Shown in pieces: positions 9,073 through 15,864 of a stretch of 64,000 bases of DNA. The position numbers and the translations under genes were made by a program. Below the pieces are notes generated by a model. The model did not search any database. It saw only the letters and a list, made by a program, of their open reading frames with translations, and was not told the origin of the DNA. This stretch comes from Butyricimonas sp. Marseille-P3923 (GTDB taxonomy: Bacteria; Bacteroidota; Bacteroidia; Bacteroidales; Marinifilaceae). The stretch is from the NCBI RefSeq assembly GCF_900184685.1, contig NZ_FXXL01000006.1, forward strand, positions 744,001-808,000. Direction: 5' to 3'. Numbering within the stretch: the first letter of the stretch is position 1; the number at the start of each line of letters is the position of its first letter.

Positions 9073-10692
9073 TTAGTAATTAGCCAACACCTTTTTCCAA
9101 GCCACACGACAAATAACATATTCCATCAACACCGCCAATACCCACATGCTCGCGATAGCTATCCAAATGCCATACCACGACAAGCGCTGGGACAGGGTAT
9201 GTACTCCCCCTATCACGAGCCACACGAAGATCAATGCCAGCATCCGCAATATATTTCGTCCCGAATCGGTCGTTCCCTTCTCCTTGGAAAAAGGAAAAAG
9301 CAACCCGGAAAACCAAAGATACACGTAACTCACAAGCGTATTCACGGCAAGAATCATCAGCAAATCCTGAATAATCACCCAATGCAACCTCACGACGAAA
9401 ACAGCAGACAATGCGACATACACGGGAAGATAATACTTCACGTACAACGCCTTGTAACTGCCGAGGATCAACGCCCCCGGGCGGGCAAGCGGTCTTGAAC
9501 GATACAACCACAGCAAATCCCCTTTCTCCATGATCGACATAGCCATCAATATCCCGATACTCACCATCGATGTCATGTAAAACGGGATATAAAACCCAAT
9601 CCCCCCGGTGTCGCGTCCTTTGTAAATAAAGAATACCGCCAGAAACACCGTGTAGATAATCATCGGGAGCACTGCCTGACGGAATTTCAGATTCCCCTGC
9701 GTCAACCGCCATCCCAGCACGAAACCGGAAACCTGCACGGGACTCCACGCGAATAGCCGGGCCAGCGAGTAAAGCCAACCGTCCTTGCCTTTTTTCCGTC
9801 CCTTACCCGCGATCGCGGCATATTCATCAATTATTCCCATTTTTCTCGAAAAATAGGGTGCCAGATAAACCACTGCGATCCAACCGAACAACAACACCCC
9901 TGTTACCCCGGATAACGCCATCACCAAAACAGGAATAGTAAAGTGCTGTATAATCAACGTGAACGCCATAAAATAACAGGAAGGGGTAAAATACATCCAC
10001 GTTGACGGATGAAACATATCCAGTTGTATCTCCCGAATCACCGTTCCCACCAATTGATAGCTCAACGCGACGGAGACGACCAGAATAACCTGAGCATAAC
10101 TCATCACCCGTGCAAATTTATCTACCGCGATAAAACGCATCACCCCGAGATAAATCACGTTCGCCAGTAATAAAGTAAAAAGCGTATTCAAGAAAACAGA
10201 TATAATAAAGAGTCCACCCGTCAACACTCCCTGCCAAAAAAAGACAACAATAGCAGGAATCAAAGACATACAACCCGATAGAAAAAACATATATGATAAC
10301 ATCGTCACCAGACGGGCAGTCAGGATTGTCTTGGAATTTACGGGCAAACGTTGTAGAATCTGATTATCATTCCGGTCGAAAAGCAACCGTGAGTATTCCA
10401 TCATAAAACTCATCATAAACATGATCATCAAGTAGGAATGAAACAACAAAAGCGACACTTCAAACGTCCCGGACATGACCCCGAACAGGAAAAACACGGT
10501 ACCGTATATCCCGAACGCGATACCTTGCCGCAATAACGTATTCGAGCTTTCCTTTTTCCGTTTAGACCTGTCGATACGATCATATTCCGTGAGTTTCACT
10601 GTCACGATAGCCACCATCCTGTCAAAGTCAACACCCATACGCGTGAACACTCCACGGAAAAGTCGCAAAATCCAAATTACAGCCTTAATCAT
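9073..10692 (-). CDS. ABC transporter permease, large ABC-2-like membrane protein
   Basis: 539 residues with about twelve hydrophobic segments in two halves, separated by a cytoplasmic linker (IIDEYAAIAGKGRKKGKDG near residue 300). A preserved early block reads FMMEYSRLLFDRNDNQILQRLPVNSKTI; this region (D..D...L..LP....) is typical of ABC-2 exporter permeases of Gram-positive and Bacteroidetes types that act with a single ATPase partner. The start codon overlaps the end of the ATPase gene by 4 bp (ATGA arrangement), so the two are translationally coupled. The substrate is unknown. The shorter frame inside it (9080-9778, same strand) is an overlapping-frame artefact. Confidence 0.8.
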   Translation of the reverse strand: MIKAVIWILRLFRGVFTRMGVDFDRMVAIVTVKLTEYDRIDRSKRKKESSNTLLRQGIAFGIYGTVFFLFGVMSGTFEVSLLLFHSYLMIMFMMSFMMEYSRLLFDRNDNQILQRLPVNSKTILTARLVTMLSYMFFLSGCMSLIPAIVVFFWQGVLTGGLFIISVFLNTLFTLLLANVIYLGVMRFIAVDKFARVMSYAQVILVVSVALSYQLVGTVIREIQLDMFHPSTWMYFTPSCYFMAFTLIIQHFTIPVLVMALSGVTGVLLFGWIAVVYLAPYFSRKMGIIDEYAAIAGKGRKKGKDGWLYSLARLFAWSPVQVSGFVLGWRLTQGNLKFRQAVLPMIIYTVFLAVFFIYKGRDTGGIGFYIPFYMTSMVSIGILMAMSIMEKGDLLWLYRSRPLARPGALILGSYKALYVKYYLPVYVALSAVFVVRLHWVIIQDLLMILAVNTLVSYVYLWFSGLLFPFSKEKGTTDSGRNILRMLALIFVWLVIGGVHTLSQRLSWYGIWIAIASMWVLAVLMEYVICRVAWKKVLANY

Positions 10693-11489
10693 TGTTCTTT
10701 ATTTTCAAACACATCAACCATCCGTTCCGCTTGAACCACCTGCCCTGATGCCCCGATCAGACTCGTGAAAAGGCTCTCCAAAGAACCGACACCCGCTTGT
10801 TCCATCAATTCATGAACAGTTCCATTAGCTATAATTTTCCCCTCGTTGAGCAAAATCACCCGTGTCGCAATCTTCTCCACGACATCCATCAGATGAGAAC
10901 AGTAAAAAATCGTCTTCCCCTCTTTCGCCAGTCGGGCAATCATCTCCTTCACGATAATAACGGCATTGGCATCCAGACCATTCAACGGCTCATCCATAAA
11001 AATAACCTCTGGGTTATGCAACAAGCCGGAAATGATATGTATCTTTTGTTTCATCCCCTTGGAAAAACTCAACATCCGTTCGTTTGCATTATCCCGCATC
11101 TCGAACAATAAAAGTAATTCTTCCACCTTCTTAACCACATCCGCCCGCTCCAACCCGTACAACGTACCTATAAATTCGAGATATTCCATCGGAGTCAAAT
11201 GTTCGTACATGATCGCGTTCTCCGGAATATAACCAATCCGCTTCTTAATTTCTATATCGTTCTTCCTCAGATCGTATCCCAATACATTAACCTCTCCGGC
11301 ATATTCCTCCATCAGCCCACACATGATCTTCACCGTGGTGGATTTACCCGCCCCGTTACTCCCAAGGTAACCAATCACCTCTCCCGCGCAAATCTCCATG
11401 TCTATTCCCTTCAAGACCTGCAGTTCCTCTTTCTCCTTCCGAAAACTTTTCTTTAAACCGGATACCCGGAGCACGCTGTCGTTCATCAT
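10689..11489 (-). CDS. ABC transporter ATP-binding protein
   Basis: 266 residues, a full nucleotide-binding domain: Walker A GSNGAGKST near residue 44, a Q-loop region ending IGYIPENAIMY, the signature-like LSFSKGMKQKI near residue 145, Walker B PEVIFMDEPLNGLD, and the H-loop IFYCSHLMDVVE. The C-terminal extension is short. The signature differs from LSGGQ, as is common in ABC-2 exporters of the CcmA/NatA branch. It powers the permease encoded immediately downstream with a 4-bp overlap. The pair is probably a small-molecule or peptide exporter; no adaptor or outer-membrane component is adjacent. Confidence 0.92.
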   Translation of the reverse strand: MMNDSVLRVSGLKKSFRKEKEELQVLKGIDMEICAGEVIGYLGSNGAGKSTTVKIMCGLMEEYAGEVNVLGYDLRKNDIEIKKRIGYIPENAIMYEHLTPMEYLEFIGTLYGLERADVVKKVEELLLLFEMRDNANERMLSFSKGMKQKIHIISGLLHNPEVIFMDEPLNGLDANAVIIVKEMIARLAKEGKTIFYCSHLMDVVEKIATRVILLNEGKIIANGTVHELMEQAGVGSLESLFTSLIGASGQVVQAERMVDVFENKEQ

Positions 11490-11531
11490 ATATTCATGCC
11501 GTTCGTTATTAATTAAAAATGCTTCAAAAAT

Positions 11532-11563
11532 AAAAAAGCCTCATGACTTTATCGTCACAAGGC
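11532..11563 (-). terminator. Intrinsic terminator of tRNA-Gln
   Basis: Read on the minus strand, GCCTTGTGAC pairs with GTCATGAGGC (10 bp including two G-U pairs, 6-nt loop) and is followed by six T. It begins 14 bp beyond the 3' end of the tRNA. Confidence 0.75.
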
Positions 11564-11576
11564 CTCCTTTATTTTG

Positions 11577-11647
11577 TTGCCCCACTAGGATTCGAACCCA
11601 GACAGACAGAACCAGAATCTGTAGTGCTACCATTACACAATAGGGCA
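11577..11647 (-). tRNA. tRNA-Gln (anticodon CTG)
   Basis: A 71-nt cloverleaf on the minus strand. Acceptor TGCCCTA pairs with TGGGGCA, with discriminator A. The D arm is GTG...CAC with the GGTA loop. The anticodon stem ACAGA/TCTGT encloses loop TTCTGGT, giving anticodon CTG, which reads CAG. The T arm is CTGGG-TTCGAAT-CCTAG. The weak first pair (U1-A72) is a known identity feature of glutamine tRNA. CCA is not encoded. It is flanked by its own promoter and terminator. Confidence 0.95.
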
Positions 11648-11664
11648 ATTGTTTCATTGCGGTG

Positions 11665-11693
11665 CAAAGATAGTAGTTTTTTGGGATTTCAAA
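11665..11693 (-). promoter_or_regulatory. Promoter of tRNA-Gln
   Basis: On the minus strand, a perfect TATCTTTG (-7 element, complement of 11665-11672) with TTTG 17 bp upstream (complement of 11690-11693). It lies 17 bp upstream of the tRNA 5' end. The spacing is a little shorter than the usual 19-21. It is embedded in the palindrome that follows the S41 peptidase gene. Confidence 0.65.
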
Positions 11694-11704
11694 AAACTAC
11701 TATC
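11669..11704 (-). terminator. Perfect 15-bp inverted repeat after the S41 peptidase gene
   Basis: GATAGTAGTTTTTTG at 11669-11683 pairs exactly with 11690-11704 around a 6-nt loop, 12 bp beyond the S41 stop codon. It probably terminates the peptidase transcript or protects its 3' end. The T tail is weak (CTTTG). The same bases include most of the tRNA-Gln promoter. Confidence 0.6.
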
Positions 11705-11716
11705 TATTTTTTCATT

Positions 11717-13366
11717 TCACTTCAATATTTTTTGATACTCGTCGTCATTAGCCAACACTTCCAATGCCTTGGCGATATGTTTGTCTTTACGAATATGATA
11801 TTCCAGCACTCCTTCCTGCATATAATAACGCTCCATAAGTTGATCGGCCAATATATCGGAAATCTCATTCTTAAACGAATCCAGATCCCGATCTATAGAA
11901 TGCCCGAGGTCATTTCTCAACGCTTCAATCTGACCGGATATCTGATCGTAATATTTCTCATCCCGCGCAGTCTTCACCAGTTTATCCAACATGGCTTGAG
12001 TGGCTGTTTCATACTCGAATTTCTTCGTTTTCAAGTATTCCTTGAACTCGTTGAACAATTCATCGGTCAATTCAAATTCCGAGGGAGCAGGCAATGTAGG
12101 ATGTTTTGCCGCGTATTCGTTCACGAAATCAAACACCATATCCTGCATCACCAATTCCTGTGAAACCCGGGCGTATTTCTCCGGCTCGATCTTGATATCC
12201 GGCGTGATACCCCCACCGTCATACACGGTGCGTCCGGCTTTTGTCTTAAACGGTTTTATCAATGAATCGGGAATCACGCCCACGCTTCCGTCCGGGTTAC
12301 GATGCGCGTAATCCACCGCTTGAATACAACGTCCGCTAGGGATGTAATATTTTGCCGTGGTGACTTTCAATTTCGTGTTGTACACGAGGTCACGAGTGGT
12401 CTGAACCAAGCCTTTCCCGAAAGAACGCTCTCCCAGAACGACAGCCCGGTCATAATCCTGCAAAGAGCCGGATAATATCTCGGCAGCCGAAGCTGAAGCC
12501 CGGTCTATCAACACGGCAAGCTTCATGTCGGGCAATAACGGGTTCTTGCTCGTGGTATATTCTTTATCCCACTGCTTCATCTTGCCCTTGGTGCTCACGA
12601 TCAGAAAACCTCTCGGCAAAAAGAAATTGGCGATCTCTACCGCTTGATCAAGCAATCCGCCCCCGTTACCCCGGAGATCAAGTACCAAAGACTGTGCCCC
12701 TTTATTTTTCAACTCCATGATCGCTTTCCGTACATCATCGGCAGCCTTATCCGTGAAACTGGTGAAATAGATATACCCGGTCTGATCATTCAACATCCCG
12801 TAGTAAGGCACACTCGGCATTTGCACGATTTCGCGCAATACCCGCTTTTCCATGGGTTTGTCTTCACCCACCCGCTGAACTTTCAAAACGACCTCTTTAC
12901 CCGGTTGCCCTTTCAAGCGGGAACTCACGTATTCAACGGTTTTTCCTTTCATGTTTTCCCCGTCGATGGATAAAATCAAATCACCCGGTAGCAAGCCTGC
13001 CTTATGGGAAGGTGAATTCCGATAAGGTTCACGGATAACCACGTAATCTCCTTTTACCCCGATAATAGAACCAATCCCGGCATATTCTCCAGTAGTCATC
13101 ATCTTAAATTCATCTATTCTGGACTCCGGGTAAAACTCGGTGTAAGGGTCTAATTTCTTCAACATAGCGTCAATACCGTCCTTCACCATTTTCTCCGGCT
13201 GAACATCATCCACGTAAAAAAGATTCACATCCCTGAAAAGCGTGGCAAAAATATCCAATCCCTTGCTAATCTGGAATCTTTTGTTATCCTCCTTCAATCC
13301 CAACATCCCGAAAGCCAATAACAACACTCCCGAGATGATAATAATAACGCGTGTATTTTTTCTCAT
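11717..13366 (-). CDS. S41 family C-terminal processing peptidase
   Basis: 549 residues. An N-terminal signal anchor (VIIIISGVLLLAFGMLGL) is followed by a helical region, a PDZ domain near residues 90-170 (GIGSIIGVKGDYVVIREPY and LLPGDLILSIDGENMKG), and the S41 catalytic core. There LVLDLRGNGGGLLDQAVEIA precedes the nucleophile Ser in DRASASAAEILSGS (about residue 292), with the general-base Lys in GERSFGKGLVQT about 25 residues later. A C-terminal helical extension of some 150 residues, rich in Lys and Glu, is typical of Bacteroidetes CtpA/Prc-like proteases. It acts in the periplasm on protein C-termini. It appears to be a single-gene unit upstream of tRNA-Gln on the same strand. Confidence 0.93.
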   Translation of the reverse strand: MRKNTRVIIIISGVLLLAFGMLGLKEDNKRFQISKGLDIFATLFRDVNLFYVDDVQPEKMVKDGIDAMLKKLDPYTEFYPESRIDEFKMMTTGEYAGIGSIIGVKGDYVVIREPYRNSPSHKAGLLPGDLILSIDGENMKGKTVEYVSSRLKGQPGKEVVLKVQRVGEDKPMEKRVLREIVQMPSVPYYGMLNDQTGYIYFTSFTDKAADDVRKAIMELKNKGAQSLVLDLRGNGGGLLDQAVEIANFFLPRGFLIVSTKGKMKQWDKEYTTSKNPLLPDMKLAVLIDRASASAAEILSGSLQDYDRAVVLGERSFGKGLVQTTRDLVYNTKLKVTTAKYYIPSGRCIQAVDYAHRNPDGSVGVIPDSLIKPFKTKAGRTVYDGGGITPDIKIEPEKYARVSQELVMQDMVFDFVNEYAAKHPTLPAPSEFELTDELFNEFKEYLKTKKFEYETATQAMLDKLVKTARDEKYYDQISGQIEALRNDLGHSIDRDLDSFKNEISDILADQLMERYYMQEGVLEYHIRKDKHIAKALEVLANDDEYQKILK

Positions 13367-13426
13367 AACCTTATTTTAATATCAAAATCTAGCGAAATTA
13401 GTATATATCCGACAAAATAGCAAATT

Positions 13427-13675
13427 TTAAGGCACCGGATCGTAGCCGGAGCCACCCCAAGGATGACAGGAACATATCCGTTTTATTGCCAGATACAATC
13501 CTTTTATTGGTCCGTGCTTGCGTAACGCCTCCACTGCATATTGCGAACAAGTCGGGGTATAACGACAGCTCGGGGGCGTCCATGGTGAGATACAAAGCTG
13601 ATAGAACTTAATCGGAATCAGCAATATTCCTACCATTATCTTTTTCAATATAGACCAGAATTTTTTTAATAGCAC
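13427..13675 (-). CDS. yidD: Membrane protein insertion efficiency factor YidD
   Basis: 82 residues. The hallmark cysteine-rich core is intact: [23 protein letters not shown], then [14 protein letters not shown] and the terminal [13 protein letters not shown]. YidD binds the inner membrane through an N-terminal amphipathic helix and helps YidC insert proteins. The annotated start overlaps rnpA by 68 bp. A second Met (start 13636) would shorten the protein by 13 residues and the overlap to 29 bp, and either is plausible. The rnpA-yidD order is the widespread one. rpmH, usually upstream, is not here. Confidence 0.93.
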   Translation of the reverse strand: MLLKKFWSILKKIMVGILLIPIKFYQLCISPWTPPSCRYTPTCSQYAVEALRKHGPIKGLYLAIKRICSCHPWGGSGYDPVP

Positions 13676-14033
13676 CGGTGATTGCTTTTTCTATTTTATG
13701 AAATTCAAAGATATCATCCTGCAAATATATAAACAAGATGTCGATTGTTTTACCTTCCGGGATAGCGGAATACAATGTTTGTTTGTTCAATCTATACCCC
13801 TCACGCACCAAACGTTTTACCCGATTACGTTTTATCGCCCGTTTGAAACGTTTCTTCGAAACACTGATTGCCACGCGTGCCGGGGCATCTTTCTCATCCC
13901 TCGCGTAGAAACGGTATACAACGCGCAAAGGATAACTCACGAAACTTTGTCCCGAGGCTAACAATGCCTCGAAACCTGCCTTGTGACACAAGCGTTCCTC
14001 TTTGCTAAACGTGTATTTGATCGTTTCTTCCAT
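13608..14033 (-). CDS. rnpA: Ribonuclease P protein component
   Basis: About 141 residues from [15 protein letters not shown], which is preferred to a Met seven codons upstream because that upstream stretch lies in the flanking repeat (14041 onward). The RNase P protein signature is present: [25 protein letters not shown] near residues 60-85, preceded by the basic strand [10 protein letters not shown]. It binds the RNase P RNA and aids 5' processing of tRNAs. The C-terminal part ([20 protein letters not shown]) is translated from DNA shared with yidD. A one-residue change of start does not affect the call. Confidence 0.93.
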   Translation of the reverse strand: MEETIKYTFSKEERLCHKAGFEALLASGQSFVSYPLRVVYRFYARDEKDAPARVAISVSKKRFKRAIKRNRVKRLVREGYRLNKQTLYSAIPEGKTIDILFIYLQDDIFEFHKIEKAITGAIKKILVYIEKDNGRNIADSD

Positions 14034-14040
14034 GTGATAA

Positions 14041-14127
14041 GGGGTGTAAAACACCCCGGTTTATAAAGTTTATAAGGTTCATAAAGTTTATAAAGTAATG
14101 ACCTTACGGACTTTATGGACCTTATAG
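14041..14127. repeat. Intergenic repeat of the GTTTATAAA family
   Basis: Starts with the perfect hairpin GGGGTG-TAAAA-CACCCC (14041-14057). Four tandem units follow, related to GTTTATAAAGTTTATAAGGTTCATAAAG, then a complementary-type arm with ACTTTATGGACCTTATAGAG. It has the same plan as the repeats at 20239-20416 and 45362-45556 (terminal GTGT/ACAC hairpin, then AT-rich units), but is shorter. It lies upstream of rnpA. Confidence 0.7.
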
Positions 14128-14151
14128 AGAATGGTTGACCAAAATTTTCCA

Positions 14152-14278
14152 GAAAATTGTTCAAAAAGTGCTTAGATGCAAGGCTCTGATTCACAAAGAA
14201 GAGGGAGCGTACTAAAGTACGTGACCGAATCTTGGGGAAGCAGGAACGCGGCAGATGAGTACTTTTTGAACAATTTTC
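14152..14278. mobile_element. 127-bp palindromic MITE-like element
   Basis: The termini are a perfect 18-bp inverted repeat: GAAAATTGTTCAAAAAGT at 14152-14169 and its reverse complement at 14261-14278. The GC-richer interior contains a central palindrome, CGTAC-TAAA-GTACG, near 14208-14221. The right terminus supplies bases of the hemD stop codon. It has no coding capacity. Size, long terminal inverted repeats and position at a gene end fit a miniature inverted-repeat transposable element or a structured intergenic repeat. No target-site duplication is obvious. Confidence 0.6.
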
Positions 14279-15041
14279 ATTTTGATTTATTTTCTTTGTT
14301 GTAAGCCTTAATAAACTGTTCCAAAGCCATCGTCATCGAGGGAGCTTTCTCCGTCGGGGCTTTTATATCCAACCTTAACCCGGCTTCAATAGCAGCTTCT
14401 GCTGTCGCCTCTCCAAAGGCAGCGATAATCGTTTGCCCCTGTTCAAAATCAGGATAATTCTGAAACAAAGACTTGATTCCGGCAGGCGTGTAGAAAGCGA
14501 GAACATCAAACTCTTTCAAATCCGGGATATCCTTTGCCACTTCATTAGCTACCGTCCTATAAAATACGATTTTCGTGTATTTCAGCTTTAACTCGTCCAT
14601 TAAAGCGGGAATATTCTCCTTGTGAACATCAGAAACCGGAACAAGGAAATTTTCGGTTTTATGCTTTAACAAGATTTTCGTCATATCCTCCACTTTCTTA
14701 TCCCCGTAGAAAATCTTCCGTTTACGGTACACGATATACTTCTGCAAATAAAACGCTATCGCCTCTGAAATACAGAAATATTTCATTGTATCGGGAACAG
14801 TCACCCGCATTTCCGTACAAATTCTGAAGAAGTGGTCAATAGCAGTACGACTCGTGAAAACGATTCCGGTAAAATCCAATATATTAATTCTTTCTTGTCG
14901 GAATTCCTTTGCCGTTACACCTTCAACCTTAATAAATGACTTGAATTCTAATTTCAAACCGAGTTCTTCAGCCAGATCAAAATACGGAGACTTGTCAGTT
15001 GTCGGCTTGGGCTGCGAAACTAATATCTTCTTAATTTTCAA
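14277..15041 (-). CDS. hemD: Uroporphyrinogen-III synthase
   Basis: 254 residues. It cyclises hydroxymethylbilane to uroporphyrinogen III in haem synthesis. The family is weakly conserved, but the two-domain layout is recognisable: IKKILVSQPKP opening, FTGIVFTSRTAIDHFF (domain crossover with the typical FTS/A block), FLVPVSDVHKENIPALM, and DVLAFYTPAGIKSLFQNYPDF followed by IIAAFGEATAEAA, which matches the conserved AxGxxTAxA segment. Its DUF4271 neighbour upstream is the partner normally found with this gene in Bacteroidetes. Its stop codon overlaps the end of the MITE-like element, so the last residues may have been altered by insertion. Confidence 0.85.
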   Translation of the reverse strand: MKIKKILVSQPKPTTDKSPYFDLAEELGLKLEFKSFIKVEGVTAKEFRQERINILDFTGIVFTSRTAIDHFFRICTEMRVTVPDTMKYFCISEAIAFYLQKYIVYRKRKIFYGDKKVEDMTKILLKHKTENFLVPVSDVHKENIPALMDELKLKYTKIVFYRTVANEVAKDIPDLKEFDVLAFYTPAGIKSLFQNYPDFEQGQTIIAAFGEATAEAAIEAGLRLDIKAPTEKAPSMTMALEQFIKAYNKENKSK

Positions 15042-15077
15042 GACTTTCTATTTTTAAATTTAACCAAACTTTCTCGA

Positions 15078-15857
15078 TTACACCAACAGCTTGCATAACA
15101 CAAGCATCGGCACAATTTCGAGCCCACAAAGGTACAAAATCATATACAAAATTGAAACTTTGTAACCATATAATATTTTAATCAATCTTATAAATCTAAA
15201 AATCAAGAGGATGACAAACAAGGCGAATATCACGTGAAACAGGGTTGTTACAGCAGAAGATTTCACGAAAAACAAAGCCAAGACCAAAGGTGAAACAGAC
15301 AATCCCAACACGATGCCGCTAACTCGCAAATTCAGTATAATATCCGAAGCACAATGCCGACTGTTAAACGTCCAGCCCAGAAGACGCACCGTTCCCAGCA
15401 ACACGATATAATACCCGAATATGATCAGAAAATAAAACAACGCGTCCGAAAAAACGAAAGGATCACTCGTCATAAAAGCAATCAACATTGCCAAAGACGA
15501 GAAAGACAGGCAAATAGATAAAAGTACAAAGGAATAATTCTGACGGGTACCCTCTGATATCAACGCCACATCCCTTTTCCTGCTGAAGAAATAGAAATAT
15601 ACCGCCGACAAAAATCCTCGTCCCTGCAAACGAAGTAAAGCGACAAGAACAAGAAAAACTACCATGTATGTTAAAATCCCGGTGGTAAGATGAAAATCCC
15701 ATCCTTCCAGCGGGGTTGCATCCACCAACCCGATGTAATTCGTCAAGGTATCCATCGGTGGTGCCGGCATCCGGGAAACCGATTCTTCCAATAAAGAAGC
15801 CGGAAACACGCTCGAATCCCGCACCACACTATCCGCGACTTGTTCTAACATATTCAA
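15078..15857 (-). CDS. DUF4271 membrane protein
   Basis: 259 residues. A soluble N-terminus of about 60 residues is followed by seven or so hydrophobic segments (e.g. TGILTYMVVFLVLVALL, LLSICLSFSSLAMLIAF, ALFYFLIIFGYYIVLLG). The C-terminus LYLCGLEIVPMLVLCKLLV is the characteristic ending of DUF4271 proteins. The family is confined to Bacteroidetes and usually lies beside uroporphyrinogen-III synthase, as here (36 bp apart). The biochemical role is unknown. It starts 7 bp after polA on the same strand, so polA-DUF4271-hemD is probably one unit. Confidence 0.85.
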   Translation of the reverse strand: MNMLEQVADSVVRDSSVFPASLLEESVSRMPAPPMDTLTNYIGLVDATPLEGWDFHLTTGILTYMVVFLVLVALLRLQGRGFLSAVYFYFFSRKRDVALISEGTRQNYSFVLLSICLSFSSLAMLIAFMTSDPFVFSDALFYFLIIFGYYIVLLGTVRLLGWTFNSRHCASDIILNLRVSGIVLGLSVSPLVLALFFVKSSAVTTLFHVIFALFVILLIFRFIRLIKILYGYKVSILYMILYLCGLEIVPMLVLCKLLV

Positions 15858-15864
15858 CCATCAT

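Noticed and set aside
9080-9778. A 232-codon open frame within the ABC permease gene, same strand, different frame
   Set aside because: It has low-complexity Arg/Gly/Asp-rich composition and no recognisable domain, whereas the overlapping permease frame is well supported. It is a frame shadow of GC-richer DNA.
13398-13595. Small open frame overlapping yidD
   Set aside because: It is the alternative frame of the conserved yidD gene and has no support of its own.
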